Notes: generated by a model from the sequence alone, not told the origin. A stretch of 64,000 nucleotides of DNA from Treponema sp. (GCA_016293495.1 JAEDED010000003.1:62001-126000), one strand, 5' to 3'. Numbered from the stretch's first letter, positions 34,876 through 44,321 are shown. Numbers and translations: made by a program.

Positions 34876-36219
34876 TTATTTTCCAATGATGTCGCGTGCA
34901 AGAATCTTTGCAATGTTAGGACGTTTTGCGATATCGCCTTTGAGTCCTTCTTCGCGAGCTTTGTTTACGTATGATGGATCCTGGAAAGAATACTTGAACT
35001 TTGTATGAACATCGTAAGTTCCCTGCATCAAAGCATAAGCATCTTCTGTCATTACAAGTTCTTCGTCTGTAGGAATTACGAAAATCTTTGTCTTTGAATC
35101 ATCTGCATGAATGTAAGTTTCAGCATTACCCGTAAATGACCATTCATTGCGTTCTTCAGAAATCTTAATTCCATATTCTTCAAGACCTTCACAAGCGAGT
35201 TTACGGAACACTGGTCCGCGTTCACCAACACCTGCTGTCCATACGATAGCATCTACATGTCCAAGTTCAGCCATGAATGCACCGATGTATTTTTTGATGC
35301 GGAGAGCTTCCATTTCGATTGCAAGCTGACAGTCTTTGTTTCCTTCTTTTGCACCGATTTCGATATCGCGGCGGTCAGAATATTTTCCTGTAATACCCAG
35401 ACATCCTGATTTCTTGTTTAATGCGCTGTCCATTTCGTCAGCAGTCATTCCTGTTTTTCTCATGATGTAGAAAGGAAGAGCAGGGTCAAGGTCACCAGAA
35501 CGAGTTCCCATTACGAGACCTTCAAGCGGTGTAATACCCATTGTTGTATCGTAACAAACGCCGCCTTTAACAGCACACATTGATGAACCGTTTCCAACGT
35601 GACAGATGATTACGTTTGTATCTTTAGGATCTTTTCCAAGGAGAACTGCAGCGCGTTTTGCTGTATAAAGGAATGATGTTCCATGGAATCCGTAACGGCG
35701 TGCAGCATATTTTTCGTACCATTCTTTTGGAATTGCATACATAAATGTTTTTTCAGGCATTGTCTGGTGCCATGCTGTATCCATGATTGCTGAGTGTGGA
35801 ATGTTTGGCATAACCTTCTGAGCTGCTTCAATACCCATGATGTTTGCAGGCATGTGAAGAGGTCCGAGGTCAATTACTTCTCTGAAGCCGTCGAGAACTT
35901 CTGGAGTAATGAGAACTGATTTTGTAAATTTTTCACCGCCATGGAGAACACGGTGACCAACAGCTCCAATTTCGTCCATTGATTTAATAACACCAACTTC
36001 AGGGTCAGTGATTTCTTTGATAATCAATTCGATTGCTTCTTTGTGAGTAGGGCAAGGGCTTTCAATTTCAGTCTTCTGTCCTTTAGCTTTGTGAGTAATG
36101 CATGAGCCTTCAATTCCGATGCGTTCTACAACACCGTTAGCCATTACTTCTTTGTTGTCCCAGTCATAAACCTGGTACTTAGCAGATGATGAACCACAGT
36201 TCAATGTTAAAATAACCAT
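34876..36219 (-). CDS. ackA: Acetate kinase
   Basis: A 447-residue ASKHA-fold kinase interconverting acetyl phosphate + ADP and acetate + ATP, the ATP-yielding end of acetate fermentation. Landmarks: N7 in LNCGSSSAKYQ, R90 in GHRVLHGGEKF, catalytic Asp in MDTAWHQTMP, RRYGFHGTS, and IPTDEELVMTEDAYALM near the usual end. It is about 45 residues longer than typical (about 400) through a basic C-terminal extension. GAGGAGA precedes the ATG. No pta is adjacent. Confidence 0.96.
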   Translation of the reverse strand: MVILTLNCGSSSAKYQVYDWDNKEVMANGVVERIGIEGSCITHKAKGQKTEIESPCPTHKEAIELIIKEITDPEVGVIKSMDEIGAVGHRVLHGGEKFTKSVLITPEVLDGFREVIDLGPLHMPANIMGIEAAQKVMPNIPHSAIMDTAWHQTMPEKTFMYAIPKEWYEKYAARRYGFHGTSFLYTAKRAAVLLGKDPKDTNVIICHVGNGSSMCAVKGGVCYDTTMGITPLEGLVMGTRSGDLDPALPFYIMRKTGMTADEMDSALNKKSGCLGITGKYSDRRDIEIGAKEGNKDCQLAIEMEALRIKKYIGAFMAELGHVDAIVWTAGVGERGPVFRKLACEGLEEYGIKISEERNEWSFTGNAETYIHADDSKTKIFVIPTDEELVMTEDAYALMQGTYDVHTKFKYSFQDPSYVNKAREEGLKGDIAKRPNIAKILARDIIGK

Positions 36220-36275
36220 AACGAATTCTCCTCAAATATTCGAACAGTATAATTAATTGATGTTTTTTTGGCAAA

Positions 36276-36325
36276 CACTGTGCGTTAGCACTCCGACATT
36301 TTAATCGTTGTGATCATACACAGTG
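36276..36325. repeat. Inverted repeat between the peptide-binding gene and ackA
   Basis: CACTGTG (36276-36282) and CACAGTG (36319-36325) bracket 36 bases. It lacks a T-run, so it is unlikely to be a terminator. It may be an operator for ackA or a dispersed repeat. Confidence 0.3.
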
Positions 36326-36343
36326 CGCGTAATTAACTTATCT

Positions 36344-37963
36344 TTACTTTGACGCTACGACACCGTGCTTGAAGGCGGAATTCTGTTTTTTAAAGTATAG
36401 GTTTTTGAAAGGGTGAATGTTAAGAGGATTGTCTGACCATCCACCGATTTCATTTGTATTTACAGTTGCCATTCCGATTGAATAGCAGACTGGAATAATC
36501 ATTCCGCTTGATAACAGAATGTCTTCTGCATCTGACAGATATTTATAGCGTTCAAATTTATCCATTGTGTGATTAGCTTTTTCAAGAAGCCTGTCATATT
36601 CTTCATTTTTCCAGTTGCTCTCATTCAGGTTTGAGTCACCTCTGAAAAGTTCGAGGAATGCAACAGGATCCGAGAAATCTCCGATCCAAGTATAAATGAA
36701 AAGATCGGCTTTTGTTGCTTTGACATTTCCCATAAAAAGATTGTCTTTTGAAACTTTGATTTTAAGATTAACACCAGCACGGGCCCAGGCATTCTTAATC
36801 ATTGTTGCCTGCTGAAAAGAACCGGTTCCTTCAGGAATAATTGCAGTTAATTCAATTATGTCTTCTTCTTTAAGTCCAAGTTCTTTCTTAGCTTCCTTCA
36901 TAAGATTTTTTGCGTAATCAAAATCTGTAAAATCAAGCGGAGCCGGAGATGAGTATCCTGAAAGCGGAAGAACCAAAGTTCCTGCCGGGAATATTGCTCC
37001 GTATCTTATCTGATCCCACGGAGTTGCTGCCATAAGTGCCTGTCTAACTTTTTCTGTCAGGTAAGGGGAATTTCCTTCCTTGAAAAAATAATAAGTTGTC
37101 CCGAAAATTTTTTCCAGCAGGATTGCTTCTTTATCGAGAAGTGCCTTGCTGTCATAGTCGCTGTCGATCCATTGAAGTTCCCCTTTGTTGAAAAGTGAAG
37201 TTACTTCTTCAGCATTTGTGTTTGCGTTGATGACTATTTTTGGCAGAAGAACGGAATCTTTGTTGTAATAATATTCATTCTTTACAAGAATCAATTCTCT
37301 TTCTGTATGTTTTAAGATTTTATACGGACCAGAATAATTTCCTTTTTCAAGGTCAACTGCGGCAAAGGAATGATGGCAGAGAATCTGTGGAAGATGTGCC
37401 AGCGGAGAAGTCAGTTCAATGCACAGAGTGTTTTTATCTTTTGCATAGATTGCAACGTCTTCAGCTTTTCCTTTGCCGAGACGATATTCCCTGGCACCTT
37501 TTATTACATCAAGAAAGGATGCATAACTTGCATCTCTGTTCGAAAGAAGCGCAAGCCATGATTTTTTGAAATCTTCACTTGTAATGGGAGTTCCGTCAGA
37601 AAATTTTGCATCACTTCTTAAAGTAAAAATCCAGTAAAGCTTATCACGACTTGTTTTGAATTCCTGACAGATGGCGTAGTCAGGATCTGCAGTCAGCGAA
37701 TTGTAAGAAAACAGACCTTCGTGTGTGCTGTTTAAAACCTGAGCTTCTGCAAGGTAACTTGAAGTGTGAGGATTAAGATTTAATCTTAAGGTCTGGTAAT
37801 TAACGTGAAAATCTTTCTGTTCTTCAAGTGCATCATTGTGCTCGAAACTTCTGTAAAGATTATCAATTGCCTGTGGATTAAGTTCATTCAGGTCAAGAAC
37901 CTGGCTGTATAAAAAAAAGCCTGCGCTCATAACAAGCGCAGCGCATAAAAATTTTTTAATCAT
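36344..37963 (-). CDS. Peptide ABC transporter substrate-binding protein (OppA family)
   Basis: A 539-residue SBP_bac_5 protein. The signal peptide (MIKKFLCAALVMSAGFFLYSQ) has no lipobox, so unlike the first OppA it is probably a soluble periplasmic protein. Body motifs: LNPHTSSYLAEAQVLNSTHEGLF, FSDGTPITSEDFKKSW, SGPYKILKHTERELILVKNEYYY, VRQALMAATPWDQIRYG, and a late LSDAEDILLSSGMIIPVCY. A TTG at 37969 is in frame, but AGGA precedes the ATG at 37963. It overlaps the upstream unknown gene by 8 bases. No permease adjoins it; it may feed the Opp system at 17608-21638. Confidence 0.9.
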   Translation of the reverse strand: MIKKFLCAALVMSAGFFLYSQVLDLNELNPQAIDNLYRSFEHNDALEEQKDFHVNYQTLRLNLNPHTSSYLAEAQVLNSTHEGLFSYNSLTADPDYAICQEFKTSRDKLYWIFTLRSDAKFSDGTPITSEDFKKSWLALLSNRDASYASFLDVIKGAREYRLGKGKAEDVAIYAKDKNTLCIELTSPLAHLPQILCHHSFAAVDLEKGNYSGPYKILKHTERELILVKNEYYYNKDSVLLPKIVINANTNAEEVTSLFNKGELQWIDSDYDSKALLDKEAILLEKIFGTTYYFFKEGNSPYLTEKVRQALMAATPWDQIRYGAIFPAGTLVLPLSGYSSPAPLDFTDFDYAKNLMKEAKKELGLKEEDIIELTAIIPEGTGSFQQATMIKNAWARAGVNLKIKVSKDNLFMGNVKATKADLFIYTWIGDFSDPVAFLELFRGDSNLNESNWKNEEYDRLLEKANHTMDKFERYKYLSDAEDILLSSGMIIPVCYSIGMATVNTNEIGGWSDNPLNIHPFKNLYFKKQNSAFKHGVVASK

Positions 37964-39368
37964 TTTCAATTCCTAATTTTCTCATCTGTGCTTCTTCTTC
38001 TACCAGTGAAATATAGTCAGCACGATGCTGGTTTGTATTGATTATAGTATTTTTCATTGTAGTAAGTTCCATTTTCATTCCCTTGATAAGCTTTTTGGTA
38101 TCAGGGTTTCCTGCTTCTTTGAAGAACGCATCAAGAGCTGCAATCTGAACAACCAAACGCTGGGCTTCTGAAATCTGTTTGTTAAGAAATTCAAGGATTT
38201 TTTCAGAAGTGTTTTTTTCAATTTTCTGATAGCCTGGAAGGTGTTTGAGCGAGAAGGAATTGTAGAAATTAATCTTTCGTTCAATTTCGCTGATAAATAC
38301 ATGAATATTAATTTTTTCTCTTCTTACTGTTCCTGTAGTTGCATCAGTAATGTTGATTGTGTAAAGAACTGTAGGTTCATCAATATTGAAGGCTTTCCTG
38401 AGCGCATGTACAAATTTGTCAAAGAAAGACTGATGTTCTGCCTGAAGAAGATTATGGTTTTCGTTGATTTTTTCCATAATTTTCATAAGCTGCGGTGCAA
38501 GTCCGCTTAAAGCATGTACTGCACCCATGAGGATTTCTTTTGTATCAATCTTCTTTTTTTTCTTTTCTGTTTTTTCGCTTTTTATTTCAAGCTTCTGGAG
38601 AAGTGCTTCCTGAAGTGATGCCTTATCCGGAGCAAGGTCTTCTTTTGCAACTTCTTCAACAAGAGCTGGATAGAACGGCTGTTTGTTTGCGATTGCAGGA
38701 AAAAACTTTTTAATTTCTGCGACTTCAGCCTGAATTGATTCAGAGGCTTTTGCCATATTGAATTTCGGATGGTCAAAAATATCTTTTCTGATAACAGCCT
38801 TGTAAACTTCTTTCTGGAATTCGTTAAGGTCTTTTAATATCATGTTGATTTCTTTAGTTGTATTTGCACATTTAAAGATGTTGTCGTTCATCATGTTTGC
38901 AGTCAGGGCAGGGGAATTCATCTTTGCCTCTGAGTAGAGTATTGCAAAGCCTCTTGTGTTAGGAGAATTGCTGGTTGTATTAAACTGTGCCCAGTTAAAG
39001 GTATTGTTGAACTCAACAAATTTCTTGATTGTATTGAAGCCTGTATTTTCTACAGAGAATTTATAGTAGGTACATACGAAGTCGAGAATGGCTTCATAGT
39101 CAGAAATGCGGGTTCCGATTACAAGAGCTCTTTCTGTATCGAGATATGGTTCGTTCGGGATGATTTCTACGCCTGAAATCTTTTTTTCAAGTTTATAAGG
39201 ATCCGGTTTGATGATTGATTTCTGAATGAGGACTTCGATTATGTTTTTTACGCAGGTGTGGATAAGGCGGTATTTTTCGAGAAGCTGCGGCAGCACTACA
39301 GAATTGTAATATTGTGTGCGCTCATCTACTGCTGAAATTAATTTTTTCGAAAATTCGATATCTGGCAT
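37956..39368 (-). CDS. Unknown helical protein, possibly spirochaete-specific
   Basis: A 470-residue protein without signal peptide or membrane helices. It is rich in Lys, Glu, Asn and Ile and mostly helical. A lysine-rich patch (KSEKTEKKKKKIDTKE) near residue 270 separates an N-terminal half from a C-terminal half with coiled-coil-like stretches. I do not recognise the family. It is translationally coupled (8-base overlap) to a peptide-binding protein. GAGGAA lies just upstream of the ATG. The large size and operon position argue that it is real. Confidence 0.7.
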   Translation of the reverse strand: MPDIEFSKKLISAVDERTQYYNSVVLPQLLEKYRLIHTCVKNIIEVLIQKSIIKPDPYKLEKKISGVEIIPNEPYLDTERALVIGTRISDYEAILDFVCTYYKFSVENTGFNTIKKFVEFNNTFNWAQFNTTSNSPNTRGFAILYSEAKMNSPALTANMMNDNIFKCANTTKEINMILKDLNEFQKEVYKAVIRKDIFDHPKFNMAKASESIQAEVAEIKKFFPAIANKQPFYPALVEEVAKEDLAPDKASLQEALLQKLEIKSEKTEKKKKKIDTKEILMGAVHALSGLAPQLMKIMEKINENHNLLQAEHQSFFDKFVHALRKAFNIDEPTVLYTINITDATTGTVRREKINIHVFISEIERKINFYNSFSLKHLPGYQKIEKNTSEKILEFLNKQISEAQRLVVQIAALDAFFKEAGNPDTKKLIKGMKMELTTMKNTIINTNQHRADYISLVEEEAQMRKLGIEND

Positions 39369-39545
39369 AGTAAAAAATTCCTCTTCCTCTCAATCTCTAT
39401 ATTATCTTATATTATTGTAAAAAAATCAAATATTTCGCCTAAAAGCAGGAATGCTGCAAAAGCCCCCGCTTGTGATTAAAAAACACTCTCCAATGATGGA
39501 AAAACATGCAAACCGGTAAATTGGTTCGATTTATACAAAAACTTC

Positions 39546-39574
39546 TTCACATAAGTTAAAGTAAGTAGTATATT
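39546..39574 (+). promoter_or_regulatory. Promoter of the malate/lactate dehydrogenase gene
   Basis: TTCACA (39546-39551), 17 bases, TATATT (39569-39574). The start codon at 39612 has GGAG ahead of it. The rest of the 39369-39611 gap shows nothing else convincing. Confidence 0.5.
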
Positions 39575-39611
39575 ATTAGTAAGTTTTAATTTTTATTAAC
39601 TGGAGAATTTT

Positions 39612-40556
39612 ATGGCAAATAAAATTACAATTATTGGTGCTGGTCAGGTAGGATCAACAGTTGCATATGCTTTGACATTAAGACAGCTTGCCTCAGAAAT
39701 CGTTATCATTGATATCGTTAAAGATAAAGCTATGGGTGAAGCAATGGACATCCGTCAGGGAACACCATTTATCGGACCTGTAAATGTTCGCGATGGAGAT
39801 TATGAAGATGCTAAAGGCTCTGATATCGTAATTTTCACATCTGGTGTAGGAAGAAAACCAGGACAGTCTCGCCTCGATTTGACACAGACAAATGTTGACA
39901 TCGCTAAATCTGTAATTCCTATAATTACAAAAGCTTGTCCAAACGCTCTTTACGTAATCGTAGCTAACCCAGTTGATATCCTTACATATCAGTTCATCAA
40001 AACATCTGGTATTCCTGCAAGCCGCATCTTCGGTACAGGAACAATGCTTGATACAGCACGTTTCCGCGCTCGTATCGCAGAAACATACAAAGTATGTCAG
40101 GAAAACGTTCACGGATACGTATTCGGTGAACACGGAGATTCTTCATTCGTGCCTTGGTCTTTGGCTAACATCGGATCAATCCCTGTAGACGCTTACGCTC
40201 CTTCTTACACAGGAAAAGACGTTCTTCCTTCATTCAATAAAGACGACGTAGAAGATTACATCCGCAAGTCAGGTGGAATCATCATCGCCGCTAAAAAATG
40301 TACAAACTACGGTATCGGTGTAACAACTGCTACATTGGTTGAAGCTCTTAACTACTCAACAGATTCAGTACTTACAATTTCATCTATGCTTAACGGTGAA
40401 TACGGAATTTCAGACGTATGTCTTTCAATTCCTACAGTTGTAGGCTGTAACGGAATCAAGGGTCACCTTGCAACTCCTCTTACAGATTCTGAACTTGCTT
40501 CTCTCAAGCACAGCGCTGACTGCCTTAAAGACGTTATCAAACAGGTTCAGTTCTAA
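39612..40556 (+). CDS. LDH-scaffold NAD-dependent dehydrogenase, probably malate dehydrogenase
   Basis: A 314-residue 2-hydroxyacid dehydrogenase. NAD-binding GAGQVGS (10-16) with D34 for NADH preference, catalytic R87, D147, R150 and H174 (GEHGDSS) are present. The overall sequence is L-lactate dehydrogenase-like, but the residue equivalent to LDH position 102 is R81 (SGVGRKPGQSR) rather than Gln; Arg there selects oxaloacetate/malate. With fumarase next and fumarate reductase downstream, malate dehydrogenase is the better reading, though automated annotation would say lactate dehydrogenase. GGAG precedes the ATG. Confidence 0.8.
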   Translation: MANKITIIGAGQVGSTVAYALTLRQLASEIVIIDIVKDKAMGEAMDIRQGTPFIGPVNVRDGDYEDAKGSDIVIFTSGVGRKPGQSRLDLTQTNVDIAKSVIPIITKACPNALYVIVANPVDILTYQFIKTSGIPASRIFGTGTMLDTARFRARIAETYKVCQENVHGYVFGEHGDSSFVPWSLANIGSIPVDAYAPSYTGKDVLPSFNKDDVEDYIRKSGGIIIAAKKCTNYGIGVTTATLVEALNYSTDSVLTISSMLNGEYGISDVCLSIPTVVGCNGIKGHLATPLTDSELASLKHSADCLKDVIKQVQF

Positions 40557-40570
40557 TTTCAACTGAACTT

Positions 40571-40607
40571 AAAAATCCACAGAGTTTAAACTTTGTGGAT
40601 TTTTTTT
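40571..40607 (+). terminator. Rho-independent terminator after the dehydrogenase
   Basis: ATCCACA and TGTGGAT arms with an inner AGTTT/AAACT pairing, preceded by A-run and followed by seven T bases. Confidence 0.85.
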
Positions 40608-40646
40608 ATAACCGCAATTAATTTTACAATATAAAAGGAAAATACA

Positions 40647-42035
40647 ATGGAATACAAAATTGAACATGACTCAATGGGTGAAGTAAGAGTTCCAGCTGAT
40701 AAATACTGGGGAGCTCAGACAGAACGCAGCCACGAAAACTTCGAAATCGGTGTAGGTATCGAAACAATGCCTCGCGAAATCACTTACGCTTTCGGAATCT
40801 TGAAGAAGGCTGCTGCTCTTGCAAACAATGCACTTAAACCAGAAAAAATGACTGATGCAAAATTAAAAGCAATCTGCAAAGCATGTGAAGAAGTAAGTTC
40901 AGGAAAATTGAACGACCACTTCCCATTGGTTGTATGGCAGACAGGTTCTGGTACACAGTCAAACATGAACGCAAACGAAGTTATCGCAAACCGCGCTAAC
41001 GAAATTGCAAAGAAAAAGCTCTGTCATCCAAACGACGACATCAACATGTCTCAGTCATCAAACGATACATTCCCAACAGCGCTTCATATTTCTGCCGTAT
41101 TGGTTCTTGAAGACAAGGTTCTTCCTGCAATCGAAACACTTGTTACAACATTCAAGAAGCTTGAAAAAGAAAACAAGGGAATCGTAAAATCAGGACGTAC
41201 ACACCTTCAGGATGCTGTTCCTATCGCTTTTGATCAGGAAATTTCTGGATGGAGAACTTCTCTTGAACGCGATGCAGAAATGATCAAATCTTCACTTCCA
41301 TACCTTAAACAGCTTGCTCTTGGTGGAACAGCTGTAGGAACTGGACTTAATGCACCTAAAGGATTTGACAAGCTTGTTGCTGAAAAAGTTTCTGAACTTA
41401 CAGGAAAGAAATTTGTTACAGCGCCTAACAAATATCACGCACTTACATCAAAAGACGAACTTGTATACGCACACGGAGCTCTCAAGGCTCTTGCAGCAGA
41501 TATGATGAAGATTGCAAACGACGTAAGATGGCTTGCATCTGGTCCTCGTGATGGTCTTGGAGAAATCTTTATCCCAGAAAATGAACCAGGTAGTTCTATT
41601 ATGCCTGGAAAAGTAAACCCAACTCAGTGTGAACAGGCTACAATGGTAGCAGTTCAGGTAATGGGTAACGATGCTGCCATCGGTTTTGCTGCCAGCCAGG
41701 GTAACTTTGAACTTAACGTATTCATGCCTGTAATCGCATATAACTTTATCCAGTCTGGACGTCTTCTTGCAGAAAGTATCCTTTCTTTCAACAAGAACTG
41801 TGCAGTAGGAATTAAGGCAAACAAAGAAAAGATGCACCACAACCTCTACAACTCTTTGATGCTGGTTACAGCTTTGAATCCATACATCGGATATGAAAAC
41901 GCTGCAAAAACAGCACACAAGGCTTTCGATGAAAATATCAGTCTCAAAGAAGCATGTGTAGGCCTGGGCTTCCTTACAGCTCAAGAATTTGACAAGGTAT
42001 TCAAGCCGGAAGCAATGGCTTATCCTAAAAAATAA
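40647..42035 (+). CDS. fumC: Class II fumarase
   Basis: A 462-residue iron-free fumarate hydratase interconverting malate and fumarate. Diagnostic segments are GSGTQSNMNANEV, HPNDDINMSQSSNDTFPTA, SGRTHLQDAVPI and the superfamily signature GSSIMPGKVNPTQCE. Length is normal. AAGGAA precedes the ATG. Placed after the dehydrogenase and upstream of fumarate reductase, it completes the reductive branch from oxaloacetate to succinate. Confidence 0.97.
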   Translation: MEYKIEHDSMGEVRVPADKYWGAQTERSHENFEIGVGIETMPREITYAFGILKKAAALANNALKPEKMTDAKLKAICKACEEVSSGKLNDHFPLVVWQTGSGTQSNMNANEVIANRANEIAKKKLCHPNDDINMSQSSNDTFPTALHISAVLVLEDKVLPAIETLVTTFKKLEKENKGIVKSGRTHLQDAVPIAFDQEISGWRTSLERDAEMIKSSLPYLKQLALGGTAVGTGLNAPKGFDKLVAEKVSELTGKKFVTAPNKYHALTSKDELVYAHGALKALAADMMKIANDVRWLASGPRDGLGEIFIPENEPGSSIMPGKVNPTQCEQATMVAVQVMGNDAAIGFAASQGNFELNVFMPVIAYNFIQSGRLLAESILSFNKNCAVGIKANKEKMHHNLYNSLMLVTALNPYIGYENAAKTAHKAFDENISLKEACVGLGFLTAQEFDKVFKPEAMAYPKK

Positions 42036-42047
42036 TGCAGATACAAA

Positions 42048-42085
42048 AAACGAGTTTTCGCGAAAGCAAAAACTCGTTACTGCCA
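42048..42085. repeat. Palindromic intergenic element (copy 3)
   Basis: CGAGTTTT (42051-42058), GCGAAAGC-type centre and AAAACTCG (42069-42076) after fumC share the hairpin of the element after groEL. The T-run is on the minus strand side only, so it is not a proper terminator for fumC. Confidence 0.4.
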
Positions 42086-42124
42086 TAAGTATAATGGTAG
42101 GTTTATTCCTACATTGGAGCTGTA

Positions 42125-44209
42125 GTGAGATTTACTGTAAAAGCAAAACTTCTTATTTTATTCACAATTATCATTATTCTTGGAAATGGTACTCTTGGTA
42201 TAGTTACTTTTAGTAGGGCAAAAAAAGCTCTCGAAAAGTCTGTTACTAAAAATCTAGATACTGTTTCACTTCAGGTTTCAAAAGACATTAAAAATGTCAA
42301 CGATGCAGAATTTGCCTTGTTGCATTTACTTGCAACAACACCTTCTATGAGATCTGAAGAAGTTCCTATTAGTGAAAAATGTCAGATGTTCAAGCACTAT
42401 ATTGATGCAAACCCTGATAAATATGAAAACATTGCCTTTTATGACACTGAAGGAAATACTTATCTTCCAAACGGAAAACCTCTTCAGTTAAAAGGAAAGC
42501 CGTATATTGATATTCCTATCCAGACAGGAAAGGATTATATTCAGGATCCAGCATTCAGTACTGTAAACAATGCAGTAATCATGTTTATGTCAGTTCCTGT
42601 ATATAACATGCAAAATAAACCGATTGGTTGTGTAGTTGCAGTTATTAAAGGAAATGTACTTAACGAAGTTGTAAAGAGTATTGAAGTAACTAAAGGTTAT
42701 CATCCTAATATCATTAACAGAATAAATAACGAGATTATTGCAAAAGGTGATGAAGTAACCGATGAACGCATTGATACTGTAGAAATGGATCCTAACAATA
42801 ATCTTTTGAATATTAGCAGAAGAATCTGTGAAGGTGAAACAGGAATTGATACTTATGATGATCCTATAACTGGAAAAAGAAAAATTGCCAGCTTCAGACC
42901 TGTTGAAGGCTGTGACTGGGCAGTATTCTGTCCTGCTCCTTATGAAGCATTCTATGGTGATTTAACAGCAATGTGGCATCTGTTCTTTGCCATTATTCCA
43001 ATTGTAATTGTTGTTACTGTGATTCTGTTTATTGTTGTAATTAACTTTATTCTTAAACCACTCAAGAATGTTCAGACTTCATTTTCTCAGATTGCAGAAG
43101 GAAATGCGGACTTAACAAACAGAATTGATAATAAAACAAATGATGAAATCGGCGATGTTGTAAATGGTTTCAATCAGTTTACAGAAAAGCTTCAGTCAAT
43201 CATGACAGAATTGAAGTCTTCAAAAGAAGATCTTATTAATGTCGGAAAATCTTTGTCAGAAAGTACAGTTGATACAAGTGCTTCAATTACTCAGATTATT
43301 GCAAATATTGAATCTGTTCACAGTCAGATTACAAATTCCAGTGCAAGTGTAACAGAGACCGCTGCGGCTGTTAACGAAATTGCCTCTAATATTGAATCTC
43401 TTGAAAAAATGATTGAAAATCAGAGCAGGGGAGTTGAACAGGCATCTACTGCTGTCGAGCAGATGATTGGAAATATTTCGGCTGTAAATAATTCAGTTGA
43501 TCTTATGGCTAATTCTTTCAATGAACTTTATTCTAAAACACTTGAGGGCTGTCGTCTTCAGGAAAGTGTAAATGAAAGAATTGAAGAAATCCGTAATCAG
43601 AGTGAAGCTTTGCAGGAAGCCAACCAGGTAATAGCTGCAATTGCTTCTCAGACAAATCTTCTTGCTATGAACGCAGCAATTGAGGCTGCCCATGCTGGTG
43701 AAGCAGGAAAAGGATTTGCAGTTGTTGCTGACGAAATCCGTAAGCTTTCTGAAAACTCAAGTTCGCAGTCAACTTCTATCGGAAATCAGCTTGATCGTAT
43801 TCGTGAATCAATTGCCAATGTAGTTTCAGAATCAGTTCAGTCTACAGCTACATTCAACGAAGTAACAGAAAATATTAAAAATACTGATAGTCTTGTTCAG
43901 CAGATTAAAGCTGCAATGAATGAACAAAACTCTGGATCAATTCAGATTAGTGAATCATTGCAGACAATGAATGACAGTACTACAGAAGTAAGAACTGCTT
44001 CTGTTGAAATGGCAGAAGGAAATAAAGCAATTCTTAATCAGATTCAGCGACTTCAGGATATTACATCAGAAATCAGTTTAAGCATGGAAGAAATGTCTGT
44101 TGGTGCCCGTAAGATCAATGAAACAGGTGAAGGCTTGAATGAAATTTCAAAAAAAATGAATGGATCAATTGATGAGATTGGTTCACAGATTGATTTGTTC
44201 AAAGTGTAA
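42125..44209 (+). CDS. Methyl-accepting chemotaxis protein with extracellular Cache-type sensor
   Basis: A 694-residue chemoreceptor of classical layout: helix (about 7-30), extracytoplasmic domain (about 32-278) with dCache-like features (ENIAFYDTEGNTYLPNG, YIDIPIQTGKDYIQDP, CDWAVFCPAPYEAF), second helix (about 283-307), HAMP (DLTNRIDNKTNDEIGDV) and signalling domain with tip AIASQTNLLAMNAAIEAAHAGE. It starts at GTG behind GGAG. Cache domains often bind amino or organic acids; a C4-dicarboxylate would fit the neighbours but is a guess. A terminator follows. Confidence 0.93.
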   Translation: MRFTVKAKLLILFTIIIILGNGTLGIVTFSRAKKALEKSVTKNLDTVSLQVSKDIKNVNDAEFALLHLLATTPSMRSEEVPISEKCQMFKHYIDANPDKYENIAFYDTEGNTYLPNGKPLQLKGKPYIDIPIQTGKDYIQDPAFSTVNNAVIMFMSVPVYNMQNKPIGCVVAVIKGNVLNEVVKSIEVTKGYHPNIINRINNEIIAKGDEVTDERIDTVEMDPNNNLLNISRRICEGETGIDTYDDPITGKRKIASFRPVEGCDWAVFCPAPYEAFYGDLTAMWHLFFAIIPIVIVVTVILFIVVINFILKPLKNVQTSFSQIAEGNADLTNRIDNKTNDEIGDVVNGFNQFTEKLQSIMTELKSSKEDLINVGKSLSESTVDTSASITQIIANIESVHSQITNSSASVTETAAAVNEIASNIESLEKMIENQSRGVEQASTAVEQMIGNISAVNNSVDLMANSFNELYSKTLEGCRLQESVNERIEEIRNQSEALQEANQVIAAIASQTNLLAMNAAIEAAHAGEAGKGFAVVADEIRKLSENSSSQSTSIGNQLDRIRESIANVVSESVQSTATFNEVTENIKNTDSLVQQIKAAMNEQNSGSIQISESLQTMNDSTTEVRTASVEMAEGNKAILNQIQRLQDITSEISLSMEEMSVGARKINETGEGLNEISKKMNGSIDEIGSQIDLFKV

Positions 44210-44250
44210 AGTTTTTAGTCTTAAAACATCAATTTTTCATTAAATTTGGG

Positions 44251-44289
44251 AAAAGGTCGGAAAATATTTATAATTTTCTGACCTTTTTT
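44251..44289 (+). terminator. Rho-independent terminator of the chemoreceptor gene
   Basis: AAAAGGTC/GACCTTTT outer arms with AAAAT/ATTTT inner pairing around an AT loop, followed by a T-run. Confidence 0.85.
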
Positions 44290-44315
44290 GTATTCCAAAT
44301 TTATACAGATTGTAA

Positions 44316-44321
44316 TATAAT
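44316..44321 (+). promoter_or_regulatory. -10 box of the hdr-flx-frd operon
   Basis: TATAAT; TTCCAA 17 bases upstream is a weak -35. Transcription near 44328 would give a leader of about 39 bases with GGAG before the hdrB start. Confidence 0.45.

Noticed and set aside
36276..36325. Terminator downstream of the second peptide-binding gene
   Set aside because: The arms are far apart, the loop is 36 bases and there is no T-run on the minus strand, so it is listed only as an inverted repeat.
39470..39495. Possible Rex (redox) operator before the dehydrogenase gene
   Set aside because: TTGTGATTAAAAAACACT has only one good half-site; the second half does not match TCACAA.
41448..42086. 212-residue minus-strand frame opposite fumC
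   Set aside because: It lies mostly inside fumC, is Cys/Phe/His rich in a way typical of shadow frames, and has no homology I recognise.
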